From Aliiroseovarius marinus (GTDB lineage Bacteria; Pseudomonadota; Alphaproteobacteria; Rhodobacterales; Rhodobacteraceae), in contig NZ_SAIT01000019.1 of the NCBI RefSeq assembly GCF_004360145.1, positions 1 to 64,000 of the forward strand: a stretch of 64,000 nucleotides of DNA, written 5' to 3'. Under the pieces are notes generated by a model. It searched no databases. It was not told the origin of the DNA and was given only the letters and a program-made list of their open reading frames with translations. Below are positions 55,715 to 64,000 of this stretch, piece after piece. The translations under genes and the position numbers were made by a program. Numbering within the stretch: position 1 is the stretch's first letter; each line of letters begins with the position of its first letter.

Positions 55715-56779
55715 ATGTTTGAGACCTTCGGTTTTGAGACCCTGACCCCACGCACAGCCTCGATCCTGTTCGGGCTGGGCCTTGGTGCTGCCTTCGGCAT
55801 TCTGGCCGAGGTCACGCGCTTCTGTCTACGTCGTGGTGTGATCGGGGCCGGCATCGAAGGCCGTCAGGCGCTGGCCGTCTGGCTGACCGCTTTGGCCGTT
55901 GCGGTGATCGGCACGCAAGGCGCGGTCTGGGCAGGCTGGATCAGCTTCGCAGACCACCGCTTTCACGCGCCCACCCTTCCGATCCTCTCGCTCGTCGTTG
56001 GTGGCCTGATGTTCGGCGCCGGCATGGTCCTGACCCGCGGTTGCCTGTCGCGACTGGTCGTTCTGGGGTCCTCGGGCAATCTGCGCGCGATCGTCGTGCT
56101 GGGCGTGGCCGCGCTGGCCGCCCTTGCCACCATGAAAGGCGTGTTTGCCCCGCTTCGAAACTCCCTGGGGGCGGTTGAGTTCGCTGCCCCTTCCCTGCCA
56201 GCCCTGGGCGCGCTCCTGCCCCTCGTTCTGGCCGCTGTCTTTATCGCGCAAGCTCGTCCCAAGTTGCGCGTGCTGGTACCGGCGGTTTTGCTTGGGGCAC
56301 TTGTGCCTCTGGGCTGGCTGGGAACCGGATTGGTCCTGATGGACGAATTCGACCCCATCGCCGTGGAAAGCCTGTCCTTCACCGCACCTTTGGCTGATAC
56401 GCTCTTTTGGACCGCTGCTGCCAGCGCGGTTGGCGGCAACTTCGGCACCGGCCTGATCGGAGGCGTCATCGCAGGCGCTGCCCTGTCCGCCCTGATCGCC
56501 GGGCGCTTTGCATGGCAGGGCTTTGACGGCGCAGGCCAGATGGGCCGCTATCTGTCAGGCGGAGTACTGATGGGCATGGGCGGCGTGTTGGCCGGGGGCT
56601 GCACCGTGGGTGCGGGCCTTTCGGGCGTCGCAACGCTGTCGACGTCAGCTGTAATTGCGCTGCTGGCCATCATCGCGGGCGCTTGGGTGGCGGCCCGCGT
56701 CGATGCGCGCGTTAGTGGCCGAGCGACTTCCGAATTCGACGCACCGACAGCCACACCAGAAGCACCACAGGCAGCGTAA
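55715..56779 (+). CDS. YeeE/YedE-family sulfur-compound transporter
   Basis: A 354-residue membrane protein with about ten helices. The start at 55715 (MFETFGFETLTPRTA) is set by GGAG 8 bp upstream; the ATG at 55682 is less likely. Family cysteines are in FCLRRGVIG, LTRGCLSRLVVLG and GGCTVGAGLSG, the last near the C-terminus; YeeE uses such Cys to pass thiosulfate. It likely imports thiosulfate or a related sulfur compound. Its last 68 bp overlap the convergent DUF3422 gene. Confidence 0.87.
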   Translation: MFETFGFETLTPRTASILFGLGLGAAFGILAEVTRFCLRRGVIGAGIEGRQALAVWLTALAVAVIGTQGAVWAGWISFADHRFHAPTLPILSLVVGGLMFGAGMVLTRGCLSRLVVLGSSGNLRAIVVLGVAALAALATMKGVFAPLRNSLGAVEFAAPSLPALGALLPLVLAAVFIAQARPKLRVLVPAVLLGALVPLGWLGTGLVLMDEFDPIAVESLSFTAPLADTLFWTAAASAVGGNFGTGLIGGVIAGAALSALIAGRFAWQGFDGAGQMGRYLSGGVLMGMGGVLAGGCTVGAGLSGVATLSTSAVIALLAIIAGAWVAARVDARVSGRATSEFDAPTATPEAPQAA

Positions 56780-57998
56780 GCATCGCCGTCAGCGTTCCTT
56801 TGGACATGTTCAGCGCGCCTGCCAGCGGATAGAATAGGTACCCCGCCAGCGATACGGCGTAATAGCTGATCGCGACGACGGACAGGCCTTCTACCGTTTC
56901 CTGCAGACGCAGCTGCACCTTGGCGCGGGCATCCATGCTTTCCAGCAACGCCTGGTTTTGCTCGGCCCGCTCAACATCGACACGGGTACGCAACAGCTCG
57001 CCCGCGCGGGCGGCCCGAGCCGCCATGGTTTCCAACTGCGTCGCCGCACTTTTGGTGGTGCGCATCGCGGGATCATAGCGGCGCATCATAAACTCGCTCA
57101 ATGTCTGACGCCCGCGGAACCGCTCTTCCCTAAGCGCGCCAATGCGCTGGTTCAGAATAGCTTCATAAGCGCGTGTCGCCCCCATCCGGAACGAAGTCGA
57201 GGCCATCAGCTCTTCCAGCTCAGCCGAAATCGACAATAGCTCGCTGAGCGTCGCCTCGGCGGGTTCGTCCCCGCGCTTCATCGTGCCGACCAGATGGGTC
57301 AGCTCGCCGTCCACATTGCGCAGCTGGCGATGGATGTCACGCGCCACCGGGAAGCCTAGCATGGACATGGTCTTGTAAGTTTCAATCTCGCATAGGCGTT
57401 GCACAATCCGACCGATCCGGCGTTTGCCGGTGCCCTCGGAAACGAAGGCGACGAACCGCATGTGGCCCGCCGGATCTATGCGGAAATCGCCCGCGATCAT
57501 TGCAGAACGATCAATCACCCAAGTCGAGGCGATGCTTTCCGACACGAACCACTCGCGAACCAGCTTGTCCATGTCCTTTTCGACAGACGGCATCTGCTGA
57601 ACTCGAATATGGGCTGACGTAATCCGTGCGCCCGGCGCATCGGCCAGCCAATCATCTGGGAAGACATCAAACGCCGCTGGATCAAACGCCCGTGACGAGA
57701 TCCCGTCCGAGAATACCGTGTAGCTGACGAATTCGTTATGCTGTTCCCATTTCAGGTGATAGCGGCCGATTTCGCCGAAATAGTGGTTCGATCCCGGGCT
57801 AGGATGCGGCGCGCCGAACCGATCCAGAAGTGCAATCAGATGCTGGCGATCCGCCTCGCGATCCCGGTTCGCCGCGTTTTGCGGACGTTTGATTGCCAGA
57901 TAGACAGCAGTCCCCGGCGCGCTGATCGCGGGCGAAGGGCGAGCGTGCAGCTCGTTCGCAAGGTCATAGCGGTCCGGATGGTCGATCAAATTCATCAT
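56712..57998 (-). CDS. DUF3422 family membrane protein
   Basis: A 428-residue protein of the DUF3422 family. Most of it is a cytoplasmic, Arg/Glu-rich helical region; two membrane helices lie at the C-terminus (about residues 364-388 and 392-415), ending VRRIRKSLGH. The start MMNLIDHPDRYDLANELHARP at 57998 has AGGAG 8 bp upstream. It resembles a membrane-anchored coiled-coil protein; no activity is known. It overlaps the YeeE gene by 68 bp tail to tail. Confidence 0.88.
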   Translation of the reverse strand: MMNLIDHPDRYDLANELHARPSPAISAPGTAVYLAIKRPQNAANRDREADRQHLIALLDRFGAPHPSPGSNHYFGEIGRYHLKWEQHNEFVSYTVFSDGISSRAFDPAAFDVFPDDWLADAPGARITSAHIRVQQMPSVEKDMDKLVREWFVSESIASTWVIDRSAMIAGDFRIDPAGHMRFVAFVSEGTGKRRIGRIVQRLCEIETYKTMSMLGFPVARDIHRQLRNVDGELTHLVGTMKRGDEPAEATLSELLSISAELEELMASTSFRMGATRAYEAILNQRIGALREERFRGRQTLSEFMMRRYDPAMRTTKSAATQLETMAARAARAGELLRTRVDVERAEQNQALLESMDARAKVQLRLQETVEGLSVVAISYYAVSLAGYLFYPLAGALNMSKGTLTAMLTLPVVLLVWLSVRRIRKSLGH

Positions 57999-58107
57999 GC
58001 GCGTGTCTCCTACGCGCAAAGTCGTAACAGAGACGTGACACATTGCAACCCCCTTAAAAACAAGGGGTTTTTGAGATTTTTCGCATACCGCGGAATACCG
58101 GTAACGC

Positions 58108-59514
58108 TCACATATCCTGAAGGCGATCCTGAACCAGCCGGGTGAAGTCCTCGCCCCGCTTCTCAAAATCGGGATACTGATCAAAGCTGGCCGCCGCAGG
58201 GGCCAGCAACACGGTGTCGCCAGATTGGGCGTCATTTGCAGCCGCCGCGACGGCGTTTTCCATCGTCTCGCAGATCTCGTAGGGCACATCGCCCAGCTGC
58301 AGAGCGAACTCGCGCGCCGAATGACCGATCAGATAGGCTTTGGTCACATTGCCAAGTGCGTCAGATAGGCTGTCGATCCCGCCATCCTTGCCCAGCCCGC
58401 CCGCGATCCAGCGGATGTTGCTGAAGGCACCAAGGGCGGCGCGGGCGCTGTCCACATTGGTGGCTTTCGAGTCATTCACAAAGGCCACGCCGTCCTTCTC
58501 GCCCACCAGTTGCGAGCGGTGGGGAAGACCTTTGAAGGCATGAAATGCGGCCTCGATCACCTTGGGGGCCAGCCCGATCGTGCGGCACACCGCATAGGCC
58601 GCACAGGCGTTCTGATGGTTATGACTGCCGGGCAGCCCCTTCACAGCCCGCAGATCGACGGAAGCGATCTGGCGCCCCTTGCGATATTCGGACAGAAACC
58701 CTTTGCGGGCGAAGACCTGCCAGCCCGGCCCAGTCAGCTTGCGATCGACCGAGATGCGGATCACGCGGTCATCTGCCGCGCCTTCGGACAATTGGCCCGC
58801 CAGATAGGCGCCTTCGGCCTCGTCCACGCCGATCACGGCGCGGTCTGGGCCACCCTCGGCAAAGAGGCGGCGCTTGGCCGCGAAATAGCCACCCATGCCG
58901 CCGTGACGGTCCAGATGATCGGGCGACAGGTTGGTGAAGACCGCGATGTCCGGGGTCAGCGAACGGGCCAGATCGGTCTGATAGCTCGACAGCTCAAGCA
59001 CCACGACCTCGCCATCGTGGGCAGGGTCGATGTCCAAGACCCCACGTCCGATATTGCCCGCCAGTTGCGTGGGCTTGCCCGCGTGCTCCAACACGTGGTG
59101 GATCAGCGCCGAGGTGGTGGACTTCCCGTTCGACCCCGTCACCGCCACGATGCGCGGCAGAGTGTCGAAATTATCCCATTCCTGATCTGCAAAGCTGCGG
59201 AAGAAGAGGCCAATGTCATTATCCACGGGCACGCCCGCCTCCATCGCGCGGGCGATCAGCTTGTTGGGTTCGGGGTACAGATGCGGAATGCCTGGGCTCA
59301 CGATCAGAGCGGCGACGTCTTCCCAAGCGTTACCCTTGTTCAGGTCGTGCAGGATCAGCCCCTGCCCTTCGGCACGTTCGCGGGCTTCTTGCCCATCATC
59401 CCAGCACAGCGCCTCGGCCCCGCCAGCTTCCAGCGCATGGGCCGTGGCCAACCCCGAGCGCCCAAGCCCCAGAACCGCAACCTTGCGCCCTTCGTAACCT
59501 TTCACCGGGATCAT
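58108..59514 (-). CDS. murD: UDP-N-acetylmuramoylalanine--D-glutamate ligase
   Basis: A 468-residue ATP-dependent ligase adding D-Glu to UDP-MurNAc-L-Ala. The ATP loop is [12 protein letters not shown] (about residues 125-136), and [14 protein letters not shown] and the [10 protein letters not shown] region are typical. The ATG at 59514 has a perfect AGGAGG at 6 bp. It lies downstream of an intrinsic terminator that ends mraY, so it probably has its own promoter. Confidence 0.95.
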   Translation of the reverse strand: MIPVKGYEGRKVAVLGLGRSGLATAHALEAGGAEALCWDDGQEARERAEGQGLILHDLNKGNAWEDVAALIVSPGIPHLYPEPNKLIARAMEAGVPVDNDIGLFFRSFADQEWDNFDTLPRIVAVTGSNGKSTTSALIHHVLEHAGKPTQLAGNIGRGVLDIDPAHDGEVVVLELSSYQTDLARSLTPDIAVFTNLSPDHLDRHGGMGGYFAAKRRLFAEGGPDRAVIGVDEAEGAYLAGQLSEGAADDRVIRISVDRKLTGPGWQVFARKGFLSEYRKGRQIASVDLRAVKGLPGSHNHQNACAAYAVCRTIGLAPKVIEAAFHAFKGLPHRSQLVGEKDGVAFVNDSKATNVDSARAALGAFSNIRWIAGGLGKDGGIDSLSDALGNVTKAYLIGHSAREFALQLGDVPYEICETMENAVAAAANDAQSGDTVLLAPAAASFDQYPDFEKRGEDFTRLVQDRLQDM

Positions 59515-59560
59515 GCGTGCCTCCTGCATTCGTCCGTTTTATGGCTAAAGGGTTTGGCCC

Positions 59561-59591
59561 AAAAACAAAAGCCCCGCCGGATAGGCGGGGC
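59561..59591 (-). terminator. Intrinsic terminator after mraY
   Basis: On the minus strand GCCCCGCC, a 5-nt loop, GGCGGGGC (stem 59571-59578 / 59584-59591), then TTTTGTTTTT. This is a textbook hairpin plus U-run, starting 24 bp after the mraY stop and 47 bp before the murD start. Confidence 0.88.
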
Positions 59592-59614
59592 GTATGGAAG
59601 ACGTTTGATGACGC

Positions 59615-60697
59615 TTAGCGAACCTTCAGAGTGGCCAGACCGATCAGCGCCAGGATCAGCGAGATGATCCAGAAGCGGATGACGATCTGGGGCTCTTGCC
59701 AGCCTTTATGCTCGAAATGGTGGTGGATCGGCGCCATCAGGAAGACACGCTTTCCGGTCTTCTTGTAGTACAGCACTTGGATAATGACCGATAGCGCCTC
59801 GACCACAAAGAGCCCGCCCACGATGGCCAGCACGATCTCGTGCTTGGTGGCAACCGCGATGGCCCCCAAAGCGCCACCAAGGGCCAGAGACCCGGTGTCG
59901 CCCATGAACACGGCGGCGGGCGGTGCGTTGTACCACAGGAAGCCCAAGCCGCCTCCGATCAGGGCCGAGGTGAAAACAAAGAGCTCACCTGTACCCGGCA
60001 CATAGTGCACGTCCAGATATTCGGTGAAGTCGACACGGCCAACGGCATAAGCGATTACGCCCAGCGTGCCTGCCGCGATCATCACCGGCATGATGGCCAG
60101 ACCGTCCAGACCGTCCGTCAGGTTCACTGCATTCGCAGAGCCGACAATCACAATCATCACGAAGGGAATGAAGAAAAAGCCCATGTTCAGAAGCGTGTCT
60201 TTGAAAACCGGGAAAGCCAGCTGGTATTGCAGCCCCTCAGGATGCACGCTGGACGCCCAGAAGCCCGCGATGGCTGCAATCGCCAGACCAATCGCCAGCC
60301 GGACCTTGCCCGAAACGCCTGCCGTGTTGTTCTTCGACACTTTGGCGAAATCATCCGCAAAGCCAATCAAACCAAAGCCATAGGTCACAAACAGTGTGAT
60401 CCATACATAGGGATTATCCAGTCGCGCCCACATCAGGGTGGCCACCAGAAGCGCCGACAGGATCAACAACCCACCCATGGTCGGCGTGCCTTGTTTTTCC
60501 TTATGGCTTTCAGGGCCATCATCGCGGATTGGCTGCCCCTTGCCCTGCTTGCGGCGCAAGATGTTGATCAGGGGTTTGCCGAACATGAAGCCGAAAATCA
60601 GCGCGGTAAAGAACGCCCCGCCCGAGCGGAAAGTGATGTAGCGAAACAGGTTGAAGACATCGCCACCATCCGAAAACTCGGTCAACCAATACAACAT
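59615..60697 (-). CDS. mraY: Phospho-N-acetylmuramoyl-pentapeptide transferase
   Basis: A 360-residue, ten-helix membrane enzyme that makes lipid I from UDP-MurNAc-pentapeptide and undecaprenyl phosphate. The conserved motifs are [12 protein letters not shown] (about residues 67-78), FADDFAKV (catalytic Asp pair), [13 protein letters not shown] (about 187-199), and [11 protein letters not shown], with the HHHFE near the C-terminus. It is 20 bp from murF and ends in a terminator. Confidence 0.97.
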   Translation of the reverse strand: MLYWLTEFSDGGDVFNLFRYITFRSGGAFFTALIFGFMFGKPLINILRRKQGKGQPIRDDGPESHKEKQGTPTMGGLLILSALLVATLMWARLDNPYVWITLFVTYGFGLIGFADDFAKVSKNNTAGVSGKVRLAIGLAIAAIAGFWASSVHPEGLQYQLAFPVFKDTLLNMGFFFIPFVMIVIVGSANAVNLTDGLDGLAIMPVMIAAGTLGVIAYAVGRVDFTEYLDVHYVPGTGELFVFTSALIGGGLGFLWYNAPPAAVFMGDTGSLALGGALGAIAVATKHEIVLAIVGGLFVVEALSVIIQVLYYKKTGKRVFLMAPIHHHFEHKGWQEPQIVIRFWIISLILALIGLATLKVR

Positions 60698-60717
60698 ATT
60701 GTGGGCCCTTTTGCTTG

Positions 60718-62133
60718 TTAGCCTTGCGCTTGGCTCATTTTGCGGATCGCGTCAACAGCTTTGGAGACCAGCGACCCTTTGGATCCTTTGACCAGCACGA
60801 CATCGCCAGCGTCGATCAGGCTGTGCACCTGCGCGGCCATGTCCTCGGCGGTTTCGGTATAGATTCCTTGCTTGCCGCCCGGCAGACGCTCCCACAGGGA
60901 TTTCATCAGCGGGCCCGAGCAATGGACCACGTCGATCTCGGCCACGAAGGGCAGATCGGCGATCTGGGCATGCAGCGCGGCCTCGTCCGGCCCCAGTTCC
61001 AGCATGTCGCCCAGAATGGCCATCCGGCGCCCCTTGTGGATCCTGCCGACGCCATCTACGGGCTGAGCCGCCGCCAGAACCTCAAGCGAGGCCGCCATCG
61101 AGGTCGGATTGGCGTTGAACGCGTCGTCGATCAGCGTCAGGGTCAAGCCTTCGGGCGCATCCAGCAGGATGTCTTCATGTGTGCCGCGCCCGGATGGGGG
61201 CAGCCAATGGCTGATGTCGCGGGCGACCAAGGTTACGTCCCCGCCCAAGGCGCGAGTGGCGACCAGAACCGCCAGCGCGTTCATTGCGAAATGCCGCCCG
61301 ACGCTTGCTATTTTCAACAAATGCTCCTGCCCGGCCACGTTGGCTTTGCAGATCGTGGCGTCGGGGCTTAGGACAACGTGGACCAGATGGTGAACGTCGC
61401 TGCGTTTAGCGCTGAAGCTTTGGATGTCGAACCCTTCAGCAGCGTCACGGAGGATCTGCGTATTGTCCAAATCGGCATTGACGATGGCAATGCCACCCGG
61501 CTCTAATCCCTTGAAGATAGAACCCTTTTCACGGGCGATACCGTCCAAATCGTCGAAAGCCTCAAGATGCGCAGGGGCCACGGTGGTCACCAGCGCCACA
61601 TGTGGGCGGGCCATTCGGGCCAAGGGTTCGATCTCGCCGGGGTTGCTCATCCCAATCTCGATCACAGCGAAGTCTGCATCCGCAGGCATCCGTGCCAAGG
61701 TCAGCGGCACACCCCAATGGTTGTTATAGCTCGCCTCGGCCGCGTGGGTCTTGCCCTGCCGCTGCAGAACGGTGCGCAGCATTTCTTTGGTCGAGGTTTT
61801 ACCGACCGAGCCGGTCACCGCCACCACGCGTGCCTTGGTGCGCGCACGGGCGGCACGGCCCAGATCTTCGAGCGCTTTCAGAACGTCGTCCACGATCAAC
61901 AACGGCGCGTCCTCGGCAACGCCCTCGGGCACATGGCTGACCAACGCGGCCCCTGCGCCCTTTTCCAGCGCCTGCGCCACGAAGTCATGCCCATCACGGG
62001 CGGCTTTCAGCGCGACAAACAGATCGCCAGCCTCGATGGTGCGGGTGTCGATGGACACGCCCGTTACAGCCCAGTCGCCGCGAACCTCTCCCCCAGTGGC
62101 CTCGGCGGCCTCTTTCGCTGTCCAAAGGCTCAT
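60718..62133 (-). CDS. murF: UDP-N-acetylmuramoyl-tripeptide--D-alanyl-D-alanine ligase
   Basis: A 471-residue Mur ligase adding D-Ala-D-Ala. ATP loop [12 protein letters not shown] (about residues 106-117), the carbamylated-Lys region, and [11 protein letters not shown] and [10 protein letters not shown] are typical of MurF; the last confirms it is not MurC. The start overlaps the murE stop by ATGA. Confidence 0.95.
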   Translation of the reverse strand: MSLWTAKEAAEATGGEVRGDWAVTGVSIDTRTIEAGDLFVALKAARDGHDFVAQALEKGAGAALVSHVPEGVAEDAPLLIVDDVLKALEDLGRAARARTKARVVAVTGSVGKTSTKEMLRTVLQRQGKTHAAEASYNNHWGVPLTLARMPADADFAVIEIGMSNPGEIEPLARMARPHVALVTTVAPAHLEAFDDLDGIAREKGSIFKGLEPGGIAIVNADLDNTQILRDAAEGFDIQSFSAKRSDVHHLVHVVLSPDATICKANVAGQEHLLKIASVGRHFAMNALAVLVATRALGGDVTLVARDISHWLPPSGRGTHEDILLDAPEGLTLTLIDDAFNANPTSMAASLEVLAAAQPVDGVGRIHKGRRMAILGDMLELGPDEAALHAQIADLPFVAEIDVVHCSGPLMKSLWERLPGGKQGIYTETAEDMAAQVHSLIDAGDVVLVKGSKGSLVSKAVDAIRKMSQAQG

Positions 62134-63620
62134 GCCAAACGCCCTTCCAAAGCAGCCACCGCGACCGAGGCCTGTTCCACGTCATCAAAGGGCAGCACAT
62201 CATTGCCAACGGTCTGGCCGGTCTCGTGCCCCTTGCCTGCGATCAACAGCGTGTCGCCCGGCCCCAGAGCGTCGACACCACGCAGGATGGCTTCGGCACG
62301 GTCGCCAACATTCATCGCCTCGGGACAGCCTTCCATCACCATGGCGCGGATCAAATCGGGATCTTCGGTGCGCGGATTGTCGTCGGTGACAAACACCACG
62401 TCTGCGTTTTCAGCCGCCGCCTGCCCCATCAAAATCCGTTTCGAGGTATCGCGATCCCCACCCGCGCCAAACACCACGACAAGACGGCCCAGAACATGCG
62501 GACGCATCGCACGCAGCGCGGTTTTCAGCGCATCGGGCGTATGGGCATAGTCCACAAATACAGCGGCCCCATTTTCACGGGTCGCGGCGTGTTGCATCCG
62601 GCCACGCACAGTCTCTAGATCCTTGAACGTCTCGAACACATGCTCCGGCTCGGCCCCGCAGCCGATGACCAGCCCTGCGGCGGCCAAGACGTTTTCGGCC
62701 TGAAAACCACCGATCAGGTTCAGCCGCGCGGTGTAGGGCTTGCCCAGCCAGCTGAACATCAACTCTTGCCCGGTGGCGTCATAGCGGCGCGCCTTGAGTT
62801 GCAACTCGCAACCCTCGGACTGCCCCACGCGGATCAGCTTCTGGCTGCGCGCTTCGGCGATGGTCGCCATCTCGGCGCCCTTCGGGTCGTCCATGTTGAT
62901 CACGGCGGTGCCGTCTTCGGGCAGCACGCGGGCGAAGAGGCCAGCTTTGGCGGCGAAGTATTCGTCGAAGGTTTCGTGATAATCCAAATGGTCTTGCGTG
63001 AAGTTGGTAAATGCGGCGGCGGACAAGCGCACCCCGTCCAAGCGGCGCTGCGCAAGCCCGTGGCTGGACGCTTCCATCGCGGCGTGCGTCACGCCCGCGC
63101 CCGCCATGTCGGCCAGTGTTTTGTGCAGGGTGATGGGCTCAGGCGTGGTGTGCGATAGCGGCGCGGTAAACGCGCCTTCTACACCCGTTGTCCCCAAATT
63201 CGCGGCCTTGATGCCCAGAAGCGTCCAAATCTGCCGGGTGAAGCTCGCGACCGAGGTCTTTCCGTTGGTGCCCGTTGCTGCAACCATATGTTCGGGCTGG
63301 GTGCCGAACCACAGCGCGGCGGCATAGGCCAGCGCCATGCGAGGATCCTCGGTCACAACAAGCGCGGCGTCCGACGCGGTCAGTTCGGCCTCGGCAATCT
63401 TTGCGCCTTCAGGGTCAGTCAGGATGGCCGCCGCGCCCATACGCAGGGCGTATTGGATGAACTCTCCGCCATGCATCTTGGCGCCTGGAAGGGCTGCAAA
63501 CAGATGGCCCGGCTTCACCAGACGACTGTCCACCGACAGCCCGGTTACCTGCGCATCACGCCCCGCCCGGGCGCTGAGCCCCAGTTCACCCAGGGATTTC
63601 GTTACCATCTCAGCACCCAT
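62130..63620 (-). CDS. murE: UDP-N-acetylmuramoyl-L-alanyl-D-glutamate--2,6-diaminopimelate ligase
   Basis: A 496-residue Mur ligase adding meso-diaminopimelate. ATP loop GTNGKTSVASF (about residues 117-127). The DAP-specific motif is DNPRTEDP (about 404-411); Lys-type MurE lacks this Arg. HTPDAL and GKGHETGQ are also typical. The start MGAEMVTKSLGELG is taken; an ATG four codons inside (63608) is possible. ftsI ends 19 bp upstream. Confidence 0.95.
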   Translation of the reverse strand: MGAEMVTKSLGELGLSARAGRDAQVTGLSVDSRLVKPGHLFAALPGAKMHGGEFIQYALRMGAAAILTDPEGAKIAEAELTASDAALVVTEDPRMALAYAAALWFGTQPEHMVAATGTNGKTSVASFTRQIWTLLGIKAANLGTTGVEGAFTAPLSHTTPEPITLHKTLADMAGAGVTHAAMEASSHGLAQRRLDGVRLSAAAFTNFTQDHLDYHETFDEYFAAKAGLFARVLPEDGTAVINMDDPKGAEMATIAEARSQKLIRVGQSEGCELQLKARRYDATGQELMFSWLGKPYTARLNLIGGFQAENVLAAAGLVIGCGAEPEHVFETFKDLETVRGRMQHAATRENGAAVFVDYAHTPDALKTALRAMRPHVLGRLVVVFGAGGDRDTSKRILMGQAAAENADVVFVTDDNPRTEDPDLIRAMVMEGCPEAMNVGDRAEAILRGVDALGPGDTLLIAGKGHETGQTVGNDVLPFDDVEQASVAVAALEGRLA

Positions 63621-63639
63621 CAGTTTGTAATCCGCCTTA

Positions 63640-64000
63640 TCAGTTCGACGTGAGTGTTACCCCAGATGCATCCAAAGGTTCAACGCGGGTTTCGCGCGGT
63701 TTCATGCCCAAAAGGGGTGCCACGCGCTCGATGATCGTGGCGGCAACCGGAACGGCCGTCCAACCGGCGGTGCGGCGTGGCTTGGTGCCCGAGGTCTCGA
63801 CCGGTTCGTCCAGCGTCACGATCAGCACATATTTCGGGTTATCCACCGGGAACATGCTGGCAAACGTGTTGATCACCTTGTCATCGTAATAGCCACCGCG
63901 CGGCTTCGGCTTGTCCGCCGTACCGGTTTTGCCTCCGACCAAATAGCCCGGAACCTCGCCAAAACTGGCGGTGCCTTCGGTGACCACCTTGCGCAACATA
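63640..64000 (-). CDS. ftsI: Peptidoglycan transpeptidase FtsI (PBP3), C-terminal part
   Basis: Only the last ~120 residues are inside the window; the frame runs off the right edge. GGKTGTADKP contains the KTGT box of the penicillin-binding transpeptidase domain, near visible residue 24. The following strands (TFASMFPVDNPKYVLIVTLDEP) fit FtsI. It is followed by murE, as in the standard division/cell-wall cluster order. Confidence 0.92.
   Translation of the reverse strand, partial: MLRKVVTEGTASFGEVPGYLVGGKTGTADKPKPRGGYYDDKVINTFASMFPVDNPKYVLIVTLDEPVETSGTKPRRTAGWTAVPVAATIIERVAPLLGMKPRETRVEPLDASGVTLTSN

Noticed and set aside
1-64000. CRISPR arrays, tRNA/rRNA genes, transposases, phage genes
   Set aside because: No regularly spaced repeats, tRNA cloverleaf patterns, transposase motifs or phage proteins were seen on either strand.

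Overview
The window looks like a chromosomal stretch from an alphaproteobacterium of the Rhodobacteraceae (Roseobacter group). This rests on three things: the GC-rich coding style, a nuo operon with Rhodobacteraceae-type accessory genes that runs on into birA-coaX-rnj, and protein sequences that read like Ruegeria/Roseobacter orthologues. The genus is not determined. The content is almost entirely housekeeping. I see no tRNA, rRNA, CRISPR array, insertion sequence or prophage.

Layout. 1-1.1 kb: 3' part of a PleD-like diguanylate cyclase. 1.1-3.3 kb (minus): a signalling module of EF-hand protein, ECF sigma factor, membrane anti-sigma candidate and CnrX-like periplasmic sensor. 3.5-10.4 kb: DUF983 protein, NUDIX hydrolase, EamA transporter, lipocalin, aldo/keto reductase, SDR, release factor 3 and a conserved hypothetical. 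10.6-12 kb: DEAD-box helicase, convergent with RNase J across a two-way terminator. 12.1-32.4 kb (minus): the full 14-subunit complex I operon (nuoA to nuoN) read into birA, coaX and rnj. It carries four non-subunit genes: a sulfotransferase, a two-TM small protein, a secreted DUF5333-like protein and a carboxymuconolactone-decarboxylase-family protein. 32.7-40.8 kb (minus): a small membrane protein, then the leucine/isovalerate catabolic (liu) operon with a GST and an LprI-like gene inside, preceded by a promoter with an overlapping inverted-repeat operator.

40.9-46.9 kb: DegT-family aminotransferase, phosphoglycolate-phosphatase-like HAD, then glmU-glmS-AlkD-like (UDP-GlcNAc precursor supply plus alkylation repair). 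47-51.5 kb: acyl-CoA synthetase with a lipoprotein gene, moaA, and an M20 amidohydrolase. 51.8-55.5 kb: a peptide-type ABC importer (binding protein plus two permeases, no ATPase nearby). 55.7-58 kb: a YeeE/YedE sulfur transporter overlapping tail-to-tail with a DUF3422 membrane protein. 58.1-64 kb (minus): part of the dcw cell-wall cluster, ftsI(partial)-murE-murF-mraY, an intrinsic terminator, then murD.

I found no wholly new system. The most interesting items are the Shine-Dalgarno-sequestering hairpin and flanking stem-loops around the DUF5333-like gene inside the nuo operon; the sulfotransferase between nuoC and nuoD; the NuoE C-terminal helix-hairpin-helix fusion; the His-rich NuoL loop; the CnrHYX-like sigma module with an EF-hand partner; the liu operator; and a modular two-stem repeat found at two convergent gene ends.
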